Source: Streptomyces benahoarensis (lineage in GTDB: Bacteria; Actinomycetota; Actinomycetes; Streptomycetales; Streptomycetaceae). Taken from it: a stretch of 64,000 nucleotides of DNA. The stretch spans positions 62,001 to 126,000 of the forward strand of contig NZ_VKJP01000001.1 in the NCBI RefSeq assembly GCF_007280575.1. Reading direction: 5' to 3'. The translations under genes and the position numbers were made by a program. A model generated the notes under the pieces. That model saw nothing but the letters and a program-made list of their open reading frames with translations. It searched no databases and was not told where the DNA came from. Below are positions 21,276-29,867 of the stretch, in pieces (within the stretch, counting starts at the first letter, position 1; every line of letters begins with the position of its first letter).

Positions 21276-21520
21276 GATCCCGTCCTCTTCCTCGGTCTTC
21301 GTCGGTCTTCGTCGGTTCGTCGATGTTCAGCGGTTCGCCCGTCGCTCATATGACGCCCTCTTACTTGTGTATCGGGCTGGCTGTACGGGGAGGTGAGACC
21401 GATCGGTGGTCGTGGGCTCTTCACGGCGGTGCGGGCGGATGCGTCTGCGGAGGGTTTTCTGGTCAGCGTGGAGCACGAAGTGCCGTACCGGTGAGAGGCG
21501 TGCGCGAAGAACTGCTCGGC

Positions 21521-22375
21521 TCAGGTCCGTGTGACGGTGAGGAGCAGGGGCGCGTGGACACCGAGGCCGGCGGCGGAGTCGGCGACGGCTTCGGCCAGCC
21601 ATCCGACCGCCTCACACGACCACTCCACGAGTTCGCCGGTGAGAGTCGTGCCGTGCTGGGGCGGCCCGTTCCAGAAACTGTCGTCGAACGGCGGCGTCGG
21701 CGCGCCGTCCGGGTCCGCGAGTTCGTTTGTTCCGTACACGAAGACGCCTTGGTCCAACTGGCTGAAGCGGCGGGCGAGCTGCGGCGCAACTGAGGAGATC
21801 GACGGGTCGCGCCCGCTGTCGATGCGGATCTTCACCGATGTCCGCGATCGTGGGTCGTACTCGCCGAACCAGTCGATCGTCTGCAGGGACGGCACGAGCG
21901 CATAGGGCGGGCGTGACGAGGCGTCGAGCCCCTGAACCGGCAGGAGGATCTGTACCGCGGAAAGACGGACCGTACCGATCCGCGCTGTCGTGTCCTCGGC
22001 GCAGCGCAGGAACGGTTGTACGGGGAGCGGCCGGTCCCCCGCCACCGCGCTGGCCTCGACCTGGAACCACGAGATCAGGTTCGGCGCAGGGGCGGCGAGG
22101 GGGTGGCTCCACCCGGCGTCGTTCATGGCCCACAGTCCCGGTGCGACGGCCGCGCGCTTCTCGGGATCGTCGCCCTCCACCGTGCTCGCCCGGTCGTCGA
22201 GCCAGCCCATGGCCAGCGATCGCTGGTGGAACAACTGGTAGGCGTCGTGCTCGGACGCGGGATCGTGCCAGGAGTGCACGACCAACTCACCGTAGAGAGC
22301 AGCGAACATGGTTCCGGCGGTGCGACGAGCCATAGGCGTGATGCCCGGTTGCTCGGTGGCATCCTGCTCCGACAC
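21521..22375 (-). CDS. Conserved hypothetical protein
   Basis: A 284-residue soluble protein with no domain I recognise. It is acidic, rich in Trp and Asp, and has no signal peptide or membrane segment; recurrent features are WFGEYDPRSRTSVKIRIDSG and GELVEWSCEAVGWLAEAVAD. The GTG start has GGAGGAC just upstream. It is followed 65 nt later on the same strand by the convergent end of the secreted protein gene's region, and the 245 nt before lpd hold nothing obvious. No function can be suggested. Confidence 0.65.
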   Translation of the reverse strand: MSEQDATEQPGITPMARRTAGTMFAALYGELVVHSWHDPASEHDAYQLFHQRSLAMGWLDDRASTVEGDDPEKRAAVAPGLWAMNDAGWSHPLAAPAPNLISWFQVEASAVAGDRPLPVQPFLRCAEDTTARIGTVRLSAVQILLPVQGLDASSRPPYALVPSLQTIDWFGEYDPRSRTSVKIRIDSGRDPSISSVAPQLARRFSQLDQGVFVYGTNELADPDGAPTPPFDDSFWNGPPQHGTTLTGELVEWSCEAVGWLAEAVADSAAGLGVHAPLLLTVTRT

Positions 22376-22440
22376 ATCGTCCTCCGTGGTTCTGTTGCGG
22401 CTTCCGCGGTCTGCCCCTCAGAGGCAGCTGGCACGATCCC

Positions 22441-23076
22441 TCAGTACACCCGGCAGTTCACATCAGCCTGGTTCATCGGCTTCTCGGCGGTGTCGATCTC
22501 GCCGATCACGTCGACGTCCACGTGGTTGCGCCACGACGTCCGCTCGGTGCCACGGCAGTCGCGACGGGCCGCCGTGCGGTGGGTGCTCCCGCCACCGGGT
22601 TTGAGCGTCTCGGTGCGTGAACACGCCTGCTGACGCCAGCTGTTGTCCGTGTACCACTCGTAAAGGCAGTTGAACACCTTGGCGCGGTCGTTGCTGCAGT
22701 TCCCCTTCTTCCACCACCCGTGACCGGACGCCGCCACACCGGTGCCGGACCGGTGTGGATTGTCCCTCCCGCTGACCGGGGTACATCCGAACGCCGCGGC
22801 TTCCCAGGCCATGCCCGAGCTCTCGGCTCCGTGCATATCCATGACCTGGCCCGTGCCGTCCTGATAGACCGCGGTCGCGTCGGAGCCGGGTGGTGCGACA
22901 CCCGGCACCGCGTCCGCGGCGGTGACCTGCGGAGCAGGACCTCCCGACGCGTGATCATCGTGAACGGACGCGGATGTCGCCGGGGCCGACATGCCCCCGA
23001 CCACCAGGGAGGCGAGTACGGCAATGACAGTGAGGTGAAATTTCCTGCTGCGGATGACCTTCCCCCTTCTGTGCAC
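22441..23076 (-). CDS. Secreted protein of unknown function
   Basis: About 211 residues with a signal peptide: basic start (HRRGKVIRSRK), hydrophobic core FHLTVIAVLASLVVGG and an Ala-x-Ala-like cleavage region PATSAS. The mature part has about six cysteines (FGCTPV, KKGNCSND, FNCLYEWY, QQACSRTE, RRDCRGT, NCRVY), suggesting disulfides in an extracellular fold. The start is uncertain: GTG at 23076 gives a sensible signal peptide, and the frame extends upstream to 23142. No catalytic motif is visible. It is on the same strand as the hypothetical gene to its left. Confidence 0.65.
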   Translation of the reverse strand: MHRRGKVIRSRKFHLTVIAVLASLVVGGMSAPATSASVHDDHASGGPAPQVTAADAVPGVAPPGSDATAVYQDGTGQVMDMHGAESSGMAWEAAAFGCTPVSGRDNPHRSGTGVAASGHGWWKKGNCSNDRAKVFNCLYEWYTDNSWRQQACSRTETLKPGGGSTHRTAARRDCRGTERTSWRNHVDVDVIGEIDTAEKPMNQADVNCRVY

Positions 23077-23261
23077 GCGGGACGCACCTGGTTGGATCAC
23101 ACGATCACTGCATCCCGTACCAGTTTCGAGTGGGCAGGCCACACTCGACCAGAAGTGAGAGGGAAACTCCCCCTATGTGATGAACGGGGCAGCCGGTCGG
23201 CGCGGTTCGGGCCGGATCCGGCCGTGGCGGCGCGCCGGAGGAGCCGGCCCTGGGGCCGGGG

Positions 23262-23777
23262 TCACAGGTAGAGCGCCCGGTTGACCGGGATGCCCTGCTC
23301 CTGGCAGCCGCGCTCGTAGTGGTCGATGAGCCAGAAGACGTCCATCACCTCGGTCACCGTGTCGTGCTCGTCGAGGAATTCCACCGGCCCGTTCAGCCAG
23401 AAGACGGTCTTCATGCCTTCGTCGGAGAGCAGGGTGTGGGTGCGTCCTGGGCTTTCCCGGATGAAGTCGCCGGGCCGGCCGACCCAGTCGTACTCCAGGT
23501 AGCGCCAGCTGCCCTCAAGGACGTAGCCGGAGACGGGGCCGCGGTGGCGGTGGCGGCCCAGCGATCCGCCGGCCTGCACCCACAGCACGTTCGCGGCCGA
23601 GTTGCTGCGGATGTCGAACGTCAGGTGCTTGATCATCACCTGTGGGCCGAAGGGGAGCCACGGTGAGGCCGCCTCTGCGATATGGCCCTCGGGCAGCGCG
23701 TACCGGTCCCGGCACCGGTCGATCCTCGCTTCGATCGCGGCCAGGCTGTCCGCACCCGGGGGCGGGCTGGTCGTCAT
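23262..23777 (-). CDS. Cupin, 2,4'-dihydroxyacetophenone-dioxygenase-like
   Basis: A 171-residue single cupin. The metal motif reads GGSLGRHRHRGPVSGYVLEG in the first half and a second-half histidine in GRTHTLL. The context resembles the DAD family (2,4'-dihydroxyacetophenone dioxygenase-like), which often have broader or unknown substrates. The ATG at 23777 has AGGAAGGA at ideal spacing; the longer frame to 23816 lacks one. No neighbouring pathway genes point to a substrate. Confidence 0.75.
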   Translation of the reverse strand: MTTSPPPGADSLAAIEARIDRCRDRYALPEGHIAEAASPWLPFGPQVMIKHLTFDIRSNSAANVLWVQAGGSLGRHRHRGPVSGYVLEGSWRYLEYDWVGRPGDFIRESPGRTHTLLSDEGMKTVFWLNGPVEFLDEHDTVTEVMDVFWLIDHYERGCQEQGIPVNRALYL

Positions 23778-24236
23778 GGCTGGCGTCCTTCCTGTCGGTG
23801 CTGGGCAGGCTCGCACGCCTACCCGTGTTCCACGCGCCCGACGCGACGCAACAGCGACTTCCAGACGGCTGGGCGCGGCCGATCGCCGCTCCGGGCGGCA
23901 TCGGGCGAGCGGGCCCGCCGGGGCGGGAAGCGTACGGAAGCGGTCGCGGATGCCTCTCCCCGGACAGCGGGTGTCGCGCGCCCCTGAAAAGGGCGCCCGG
24001 ACGCGGCCGAACCCGACGGAGACACCGGAGGGCGAACGGTACGTACTTCTGCTGCGCGCACTGCGCCGCGGATGTACGGCGTCAGCGCACTCGCCGACAG
24101 CGCCTGAGCACGCGCATACCCGCGGCGCCGTGCCGCCTGATGCGCCGGTCGACGATCCGAGGCCGCCAGCGCGGCCATCTGATCACCGTCCGTGTTCGCC
24201 CCGTCGGTGGGCGGAAGCGTTCGCGACGGCACCACC

Positions 24237-24264
24237 GGGCCCATGGCACCTCGGCCATGGGCCC
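24237..24264. terminator. Perfect hairpin upstream of the gas vesicle operon
   Basis: GGGCCCATGGC, a 6-nt loop, then the exact complement. It lies in the 645-nt gap between the cupin and gvpO and could insulate the gvp promoter from read-through. The rest of the gap up to about 24350 contains no supported gene. Confidence 0.55.
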
Positions 24265-24355
24265 AACTGGCCAGTCAGCTAACGGAGATCACCGCGAGGG
24301 GCAGCCCTGAGGCGCCGGAGAAGCGCCGTACGCATCGGAGTACCATGGAATGACG

Positions 24356-24422
24356 CGTTTGCGTATTTTGATCCAGATATTTTGGTACAGACATCTGACG
24401 TCTCCGATATCGGAGCGGGAGC
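24356..24422 (+). promoter_or_regulatory. AT-rich promoter region of the gvp operon
   Basis: A stretch unusually AT-rich for this genome (around GCGTATTTTGATCCAGATAT, then a second ATATTTTGG) lies 15-65 nt before the gvpO start and is the likely promoter. I cannot assign the sigma factor. Confidence 0.4.
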
Positions 24423-24812
24423 ATGGCCGCAGACGAAGAGGACAAGGCAGAGCGAGTCCGGCGACCCTCCGGCAAAAGGGTCGCCAGGCAGTCCGGCGAT
24501 GCTGAGGCCGACAGCCGAGTCGGCGACGCCGGTGGGAAACGCGCGAAGGGCCGCGTGACGGCCGCGCACGCCATGCGGTACGCGGTCGAGCAGCTACAGG
24601 AGCTCTTGGGACGGGCCCCCGAAAGCGTCTCCACGGTCAAGCCGACCGGCGAGGGCTGGGAGGCGGCCGTGGAGGTCTTGGAGCTGGAGCGCGTTCCCAG
24701 CACCACGAGCGTGCTGGCGAGCTATCGAGTGACCCTGGACGAAGAAGGTGAGCTGGTGTCCTACGAGCGCGTCCGCCGCTACACCCGAGGACAAATCGAC
24801 CCGCGTATGTAG
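24423..24812 (+). CDS. gvpO: Gas vesicle protein GvpO
   Basis: A 129-residue protein. The first 45 residues are charged and disordered-looking; the conserved GvpO domain follows (AMRYAVEQLQELLGRAPESV, GWEAAVEVLELERVPST, YRVTLDEEGELVSYERVRRY). GvpO is an accessory protein needed for gas vesicle formation and opens the cluster in Streptomyces. It is the first gene of a collinear ten-gene run with short spacings. Confidence 0.9.
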   Translation: MAADEEDKAERVRRPSGKRVARQSGDAEADSRVGDAGGKRAKGRVTAAHAMRYAVEQLQELLGRAPESVSTVKPTGEGWEAAVEVLELERVPSTTSVLASYRVTLDEEGELVSYERVRRYTRGQIDPRM

Positions 24813-24919
24813 GACCTGCCCTGGTCAACCCGATGGTCCGTTCACCACGTGGACGGTCCGTTCAGGACGTGGACGACACGGCCAACCAGACCGGAACGGG
24901 CCCGCTGAAGGGAGCCACC

Positions 24920-25375
24920 GTGACTGTCGTGCCGCAAAGCGGAGGAACCGTGGCGCGAGGAGGTGGGGCGAATTCTGGAAATCTGTACGACATCCTCGAT
25001 CTGATCCTGGACCGCGGCCTGGTGATCGACGTCTTTGTGCGCGTATCGCTGGTGGGCATCGAAATCCTCAAGATCGACGCCCGCATTGTCGTATCGAGCG
25101 TGGACACCTATCTGCGCTTCGCGGAAGCGTGCAACCGCCTCGACCTGGAAGCCGGTGCCAAGAAACCCGAGGAGCTGACGGATCTCGTCGGCGACATCAC
25201 CGAGGGCGGATCGCACGGCAAGGCCAAAGGAGCCCTGAGCGGAGCCGCGGAGGCAATTTCCGGGGCCCTCAAGGAAGGGCACGAAGACAGCGAGGAGCCG
25301 GAGGAACGAGAAAAGGAACCCGCACGGAAGCAGCCCCGGCCGACGCGTCGGCCGGCGCGGCACCGAGAAGGGTGA
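24920..25375 (+). CDS. gvpA: Gas vesicle structural protein GvpA family
   Basis: About 151 residues from the GTG at 24920, which has AAGGGAG 7 nt upstream; the open frame to 24833 has no such site. The core SGNLYDILDLILDRGLVIDV, VSLVGIEILKIDARIVVSSV and DTYLRFAEAC is the amphipathic helix-strand-strand-helix GvpA fold that builds the vesicle rib. A long acidic and basic C-terminal tail follows the 70-residue core, as in other actinomycete GvpA proteins. Four nt separate it from gvpF. Confidence 0.88.
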   Translation: MTVVPQSGGTVARGGGANSGNLYDILDLILDRGLVIDVFVRVSLVGIEILKIDARIVVSSVDTYLRFAEACNRLDLEAGAKKPEELTDLVGDITEGGSHGKAKGALSGAAEAISGALKEGHEDSEEPEEREKEPARKQPRPTRRPARHREG

Positions 25376-25378
25376 GCC

Positions 25379-26092
25379 ATGCCCGTGTACGTCTACTCCG
25401 TTGTCGCGACCACGCACCCGCAACGCCTGGACGGCCTTCCGGGTGTGGGCGACCCACCGGCCACGCTGCGCACGGTACGCGGCGGAAAGCTGTCGGCAGT
25501 GGTCAGCGACGCCCCGGAGGATCTCCGTCCCAAACGCCGTGACCTCGCCGCGCATCAGGACGTTCAGGAGCGCCTGATGGCCGACGGCCCGGTGCTTCCC
25601 CTCCAATTCGGCTTCACGACCACGGATGACGATGCCGTTCGTGCGGTACTGGAGGAGCGTGCCGACGCGCTTTCCGAACGGCTGCGAGCCGTGGAAGGCT
25701 GTACCGAATACCACCTCAAGGCCGCCCAGGACGAAGATTCGCTGCTGCGTCAGGTTCTTGAGGAATCCGGCGAGGCACGGGCGCTCAACGAGCAGATCAG
25801 AAGCGGCGCGAACAACCCGGAACTGCCGCTCGCCCTCGGTGAACTGGTCGCGCAGGAGGTTCAGATACGTCAGGACCGGCTCGCCGCCTCCGTTGTCGAG
25901 GCGTTGCGCCCCTTCGCCCGCGAGGAAAGCACGTCGCAGGCGGCCGGGAATGACTTTCTGAGCGTGTCCTTCCTGGTGGCCCGGGACAACGAAGAGGGAT
26001 TCCGTACCTCGGTGCGGAAGCTCGCAGCGGAACTGGGCGACGACTTCGATCTACGGCTGCGCGGTCCGCTGCCCGCCTACAGTTTCGTCTAG
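25379..26092 (+). CDS. gvpF: Gas vesicle protein GvpF
   Basis: A 237-residue GvpF/GvpL-family protein: opening VYVYSVVATT strand, L-x-G-L-P-G-V segment, the PLQFGFT strand followed by the charged helix VRAVLEERADALSERLRAVEG, and the terminal RGPLPAYSFV. GvpF proteins act in early vesicle assembly and contact GvpA. ATG 4 nt after gvpA; gvpG starts 11 nt after its stop. Confidence 0.9.
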   Translation: MPVYVYSVVATTHPQRLDGLPGVGDPPATLRTVRGGKLSAVVSDAPEDLRPKRRDLAAHQDVQERLMADGPVLPLQFGFTTTDDDAVRAVLEERADALSERLRAVEGCTEYHLKAAQDEDSLLRQVLEESGEARALNEQIRSGANNPELPLALGELVAQEVQIRQDRLAASVVEALRPFAREESTSQAAGNDFLSVSFLVARDNEEGFRTSVRKLAAELGDDFDLRLRGPLPAYSFV

Positions 26093-26102
26093 GGAGACTC
26101 TC

Positions 26103-26366
26103 ATGGGCCTGTTGACGCACATCGCCACCCTTCCGCTGGCGCCGGTACGTGGCGTGGTGTGGATCATGGAACGCGCGGTCGAGGCCGCGGAGGAGCGCTA
26201 CTACGACCCCGAGCCCGTCGAAAGAGAACTTGTCGCACTGGAGCGGCAGTTCTTGGCAGGGGACATCGACGAGGAGGAGTTCGACCGGCGCGAGGACGAG
26301 TTGCTGGACCAGCTCGAAGAGATCAGGGCGCATTTCCAGACCGACCCTGACCACGATGCAAGGTGA
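26103..26366 (+). CDS. gvpG: Gas vesicle protein GvpG
   Basis: An 87-residue GvpG protein: N-terminal PLAPVRGVVWIMERAVEAAE followed by an acidic helical region (ELVALERQFLAGDIDEEEFD, EDELLDQLEEI). Accessory assembly factor of typical size. Its end is tightly spaced to, or overlaps, the gvpJ start. Confidence 0.9.
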   Translation: MGLLTHIATLPLAPVRGVVWIMERAVEAAEERYYDPEPVERELVALERQFLAGDIDEEEFDRREDELLDQLEEIRAHFQTDPDHDAR

Positions 26367-26373
26367 TGTGGCC

Positions 26374-26835
26374 GTGACCGCGCCAGTCCCCAGGAGAATG
26401 AGCGAGTCCCCGTCCAGGGCCGCCCCGTACGGCCAGGGTTCGTCGGCCAATCTCGCCGACATCCTGGAACGGGTTCTGGACAAGGGCATCGTCATCGCGG
26501 GCGACATTCAGATCAATCTCCTCGACATCGAGCTGCTCACCATCAAGCTGCGTCTGCTGGTCGCCTCGGTGGACAAGGCGAAGGAGATGGGCATCGACTG
26601 GTGGGAGCACGACCCCGCGCTCTCCTCCCGGGCCAGCGACGGGTCCCGCTCGCTCGCCGACGAGAACAAGCGGCTGCGTGCAGAGGTCGAGGCGCTACGG
26701 GAAGGCACCGAGCTGCCACCGGCCGAGGATGCGGAGAGCCGCCAGGCCCGTCAACTCGACTCCGTCACGCCCCACGCGTCACGCGGCGAGTGGGCCGGGA
26801 CCGGTACGCGCGGCACGAGGCGGGATGAGGCATGA
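26374..26835 (+). CDS. gvpJ: Gas vesicle GvpA-like accessory protein GvpJ
   Basis: About 153 residues. The GvpA-like core is NLADILERVLDKGIVIAGDI, LLDIELLTIKLRLLVASVDK and MGIDWWEHDP, followed by a coiled-coil-prone charged tail (LADENKRLRAEVEALREG). The W-W-containing end after the core is typical of GvpJ rather than the main GvpA. I use the GTG at 26374, 8 nt after AAGGTG; an ATG at 26356 overlapping gvpG is also possible. The stop overlaps the gvpL ATG. Confidence 0.85.
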   Translation: MTAPVPRRMSESPSRAAPYGQGSSANLADILERVLDKGIVIAGDIQINLLDIELLTIKLRLLVASVDKAKEMGIDWWEHDPALSSRASDGSRSLADENKRLRAEVEALREGTELPPAEDAESRQARQLDSVTPHASRGEWAGTGTRGTRRDEA

Positions 26836-27647
26836 CCGAGGCCGTCACGTATGCGTACGCCGTCGCGCGGGACGACGACGGAACACTGGAGACGGAGCTG
26901 TCCGGGCTGCCCGGCGTGGCGGACGCGCCGGTGCGCCTGGTGCGGGCGGGGCAGGACGATGACGTAGTGGTCGCGGTGAGCCCGGTGCCCGCGCAGGACT
27001 TCCGGGAGGAGGCGCTGCGTGCCCATCTGGAGGACATGGACTGGCTGGAGACGGTCGCCCGCGCCCACCACCGTGTCATCGAGGCGCTGGCGGTCCGCGC
27101 CACGGTCCTGCCGCTCCGTCTGGCCACGGTCTATCTCGACGAGGAACGCGTGCGGCTGATGCTCAAGGACAGCAGGGAGGCGTTTTCCACCCAGCTGTCC
27201 GAGATGACCGGGCTTGTGGAGTGGGGCGTCAAGATCTACGTCGAAGACCCCCCGGCCGCCGAAGGCCCCGCCGCGCCGTCCGCCGAAGCGGGCCTGAGCC
27301 CGGGGCGCGCCTACCTCAGCCACCGCAGCGCGCAGCGGCACGCCCGCGAGGACGCGTACCGGGAGGCCGAGCAGGTGAGCCGGGATGTGGAGGCCGCCGC
27401 CCGCCGCCATGCGGTCGCTCGGGTCCAGCACCGGCCGCAGCAGGGCGAGCTTGCCCGCGGGCCGGGAGAGAACGTCGTCAATGACGCCTACCTCGTCCCC
27501 CAGCAGGCCGCGGACGGGTTCTGCACCGATGTGCTGCGGACCGCGGACGGGGCCCCCGGCGTGCGGGTCGAGGCCACCGGGCCCTGGGCCCCGTACTCCT
27601 TCGCCACCTCCCTCGACACCGAGCCGGTGAAGAGGGCCACGCCATGA
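26832..27647 (+). CDS. gvpL: Gas vesicle protein GvpL (GvpF family)
   Basis: A 271-residue second GvpF/L paralogue: TYAYAVARDDD opening, ELSGLPGVADAPVRLV, the VLPLRLATVYLDEERVRLML segment, EWGVKIYVEDP, and terminal TGPWAPYSFAT. It is longer than gvpF through a helical insert (YLSHRSAQRHAREDAYREAE). ATGA overlap with gvpJ and again with gvpS indicates translational coupling. Confidence 0.88.
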   Translation: MTEAVTYAYAVARDDDGTLETELSGLPGVADAPVRLVRAGQDDDVVVAVSPVPAQDFREEALRAHLEDMDWLETVARAHHRVIEALAVRATVLPLRLATVYLDEERVRLMLKDSREAFSTQLSEMTGLVEWGVKIYVEDPPAAEGPAAPSAEAGLSPGRAYLSHRSAQRHAREDAYREAEQVSRDVEAAARRHAVARVQHRPQQGELARGPGENVVNDAYLVPQQAADGFCTDVLRTADGAPGVRVEATGPWAPYSFATSLDTEPVKRATP

Positions 27648-27889
27648 GAACGGCGAACGGGCTGCCGGCCACGGCGGCAGAGCCGTTGCCCGACCGGCAG
27701 GTCGCGCTGATCGACCTGTTGGACCGGCTGCTCAGCGGTGGCGTGGTCCTCACCGGTGACCTCGTGCTGTCGATTGCCGACATCGACCTGGTACGTGTCT
27801 CCCTGAATGCGCTGATCGTCTCCATCAGCGAGCAGAACCCCGCCCCGTGGGCCGCCGTCCCCCCAGTACGTGACGACCATGAGGGGTGA
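27644..27889 (+). CDS. gvpS: Gas vesicle GvpA-like protein GvpS
   Basis: An 81-residue short GvpA-family protein with core QVALIDLLDRLLSGGVVLTG, DLVLSIADIDLVRVSLNALI and a short tail. Third GvpA-fold gene of the cluster, at the position gvpS holds in Streptomyces clusters, between gvpL and gvpK. Overlaps gvpL by 4 nt and the start of gvpK by about 11 nt. Confidence 0.82.
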   Translation: MRTANGLPATAAEPLPDRQVALIDLLDRLLSGGVVLTGDLVLSIADIDLVRVSLNALIVSISEQNPAPWAAVPPVRDDHEG

Positions 27890-28286
27890 AGGCCGCGCCC
27901 CCCGCAATCGCTTCGACGATGTCGCCGACGCGGCCACTCGCGCGTTCCGTCTCCTGCCCGCAGCACCCGAGGACATCACCCCCTCCACCGGTCCGGAAGC
28001 ACACAGAGCCGCACACCGGGTCACCGCCGACCCCGATACCGTCGAACGGGACCTGATCAAGCTTGTCCTCACTCTCGTCGAGCTTTTGCGGCAGCTCATG
28101 GAACGCCAAGCCCTGCAACGGGTGGAGGCCGGAGACCTCACCGAGGAACAGGAAGAGCGACTGGGTTCGACATTGATGATCCTCCACAGCCGCATGGTGG
28201 AACTGTGCGCTCAATACGATTTGTCGATGCAGGACCTCAATCTGGACCTGGGGCCTCTCGGGCCGTTGTTGCCACCACAGGAATAG
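27879..28286 (+). CDS. gvpK: Gas vesicle protein GvpK
   Basis: About 135 residues with the GvpK hallmark VERDLIKLVLTLVELLRQLM and RQALQRVEAGDLTEEQEERL then LMILHSRMVELCAQYDLSMQ and the LNLDLGPLG end. A preceding GTG at 27870 is an alternative start. GvpK is an accessory assembly protein. Its start lies inside the end of gvpS. Confidence 0.88.
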   Translation: MRGEGRAPRNRFDDVADAATRAFRLLPAAPEDITPSTGPEAHRAAHRVTADPDTVERDLIKLVLTLVELLRQLMERQALQRVEAGDLTEEQEERLGSTLMILHSRMVELCAQYDLSMQDLNLDLGPLGPLLPPQE

Positions 28287-28403
28287 ACGGTGAAAGGAGG
28301 ACCAAAAGAATCCAGGAAGTCGGGCCGAGGCTCAGGCGGAGGAAGTACCCCCACTCCGCCGGGGCGTCCTCGGACCGGTTCTCTCCGTCCTTGAGAGGCG
28401 CTC

Positions 28404-28751
28404 ATGGATCACTTCACGAAAGTCTCTCTCACCGCCGCTGTAGCGGCCGGCTATGTCCTGGGCAGGACCAAGAAGGGAAAGCTGGCCATCGGCCTCGCAT
28501 CCCTGGTGGCGGGCCAGCAACTGCCACTCAGTCCACGGGAAATCGTCAGTCTGGGCATTCATAAGCTGGCGCAGAACCCGCAGTTCGCGCCCCTCATCGA
28601 GCAAGCTCGGGGCGAGGTGCTGGAAGCCGGGCGCACAGCCCTGTCGGCCACCGCGAACCGCCGCCTCGAAGCCGTTGCCGACGCCCTTGAGCAGCGCACC
28701 AAAAAGGCAGCCGCGAAGAATCACCCGCACCGCAACAGCCGTAGGAGGTAG
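28404..28751 (+). CDS. Gas-vesicle-cluster small protein (GvpY-like?)
   Basis: A 115-residue basic protein: short hydrophobic N terminus (VSLTAAVAAGYVLGRTKKGK), second hydrophobic stretch LAIGLASLVAGQ, then a helical Arg/Lys-rich tail. It lies 117 nt after gvpK and 5 nt before the next gene, in the same direction. Streptomyces gvp clusters carry two extra genes, gvpY and gvpZ, and this may be one of them moved to the 3' end, but I cannot confirm the symbol. Possibly membrane- or vesicle-surface-associated. Confidence 0.7.
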   Translation: MDHFTKVSLTAAVAAGYVLGRTKKGKLAIGLASLVAGQQLPLSPREIVSLGIHKLAQNPQFAPLIEQARGEVLEAGRTALSATANRRLEAVADALEQRTKKAAAKNHPHRNSRRR

Positions 28752-28756
28752 CTCCC

Positions 28757-29706
28757 ATGGCCAAACAGGAGCGCACCCCACGGACAGGAATTCCTCCGGC
28801 CTGGACCAGGTCAAGGAGCAGTTTTCCGCCTATCTTGCGGCCCAGGGAAAGCGGATGATGGAGTCGGCCACCGGAAAGCTGACCGACCTCGCACAGGGCC
28901 TCGAAAATACGGCTGGAGGCGGCGAGGGTGATCTCCTCGACGTCGGGAAGCGGGTGCTCGGTGGCGAGAATCCGGTCAAGGCATTCGTCAGCGAAAAGGC
29001 CGGCACGATGAAGGACAAGGTCGTGGATTCGGTCAAGAGTGCCTTCGGGGGTGGCAGCGGAAAGTCCGGAAGCGTCAAGGTGACCAATATCGTTGAGGCC
29101 GTCGACATCGGCATGCCCTTGCGTACGATGTATGACCGGTGGACCGAGATCGAGGAGTTCAGCTCCTTCACCAAGGGTGTCACCGGCGTCTCCCGGAGAG
29201 ATGACGTCGCCAGTGACTGGAAGCTGAAAGTTGCTTTCTCCCACCGCAGTTGGCAGGCGACCGCCCAGGAGCAGGTGCCCGATGACCGCATGGTGTGGAC
29301 GTCCGAGGGCGCCAAAGGGACGACCCACGGCGCCATCAGCTTCCATGAACTCGCACCGGCCCTGACGCGCGTCATCGCCGTAGTCGAGTACACCCCCTCC
29401 GGGTTCTTCGAGAAAACCGGCAACCTCTGGCGTGCGCAGGGACGCCGCCTGCGTCTGGACCTCAAACACTTCCAGCGGTACGTCACCCTCACCGATGACG
29501 AGGAAGCCGAGGGCTGGCGCGGCGAGATCCGTGGAGGAGAGGTCGTCCGCAGCCACGAAGAAGGGCTCAAGGACGACGAGGACGAGGCCGGAAGTGCCGG
29601 GGAAGACGGAGAACCGCAAGGCGCGGAGGACGACGACTACGACGCACGCGAAGCCGAGGGGGATCTTGAAGAGGACGAGGAGCCCGAGGACGAAACGGAG
29701 GAGTGA
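28757..29706 (+). pseudogene. SRPBCC-family gas-vesicle-cluster protein with an N-terminal frameshift (GvpZ-like?)
   Basis: The ATG at 28757 has a perfect GGAGG 8 nt upstream, but its frame differs from the main frame that encodes the protein. One base missing from the C run at 28776-28779 would explain this: restoring a C gives MAKQERTPTDRNSSGLDQVK, flowing straight into the main frame. The body then has an amphipathic region (VKEQFSAYLAAQ, LTDLAQGLEN), an SRPBCC/cyclase-like domain (TNIVEAVDIGMPLRTMYDRW, EIEEFSSFTKGV, SWQATAQEQVPDDRMVW) and a strongly acidic tail of about 60 residues. As it stands the first usable in-frame start is the ATG at 28855. Sequencing error, true mutation or frameshifting are all possible. 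Confidence 0.7.
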
Positions 29707-29867
29707 GTCTCCCGCGGGTCCTCGGCCTGTCCGGTGGCGTGGATGACGGTGCTGACAGCCGGGGACCGGGACCGCTCGGCCGGTCGTGCGGGCGTCCACG
29801 CCGGTCCCTATGGTGGAAGAGACGACGGCCGTGGCGGGACCCCGCCACGGCGGAAGGGTGAGCGACA

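Noticed and set aside
23210-23223. Perfect palindrome GGCCGGATCCGGCC
   Set aside because: Short and with no loop; in DNA this GC-rich such palindromes arise often, so I did not call it a terminator.
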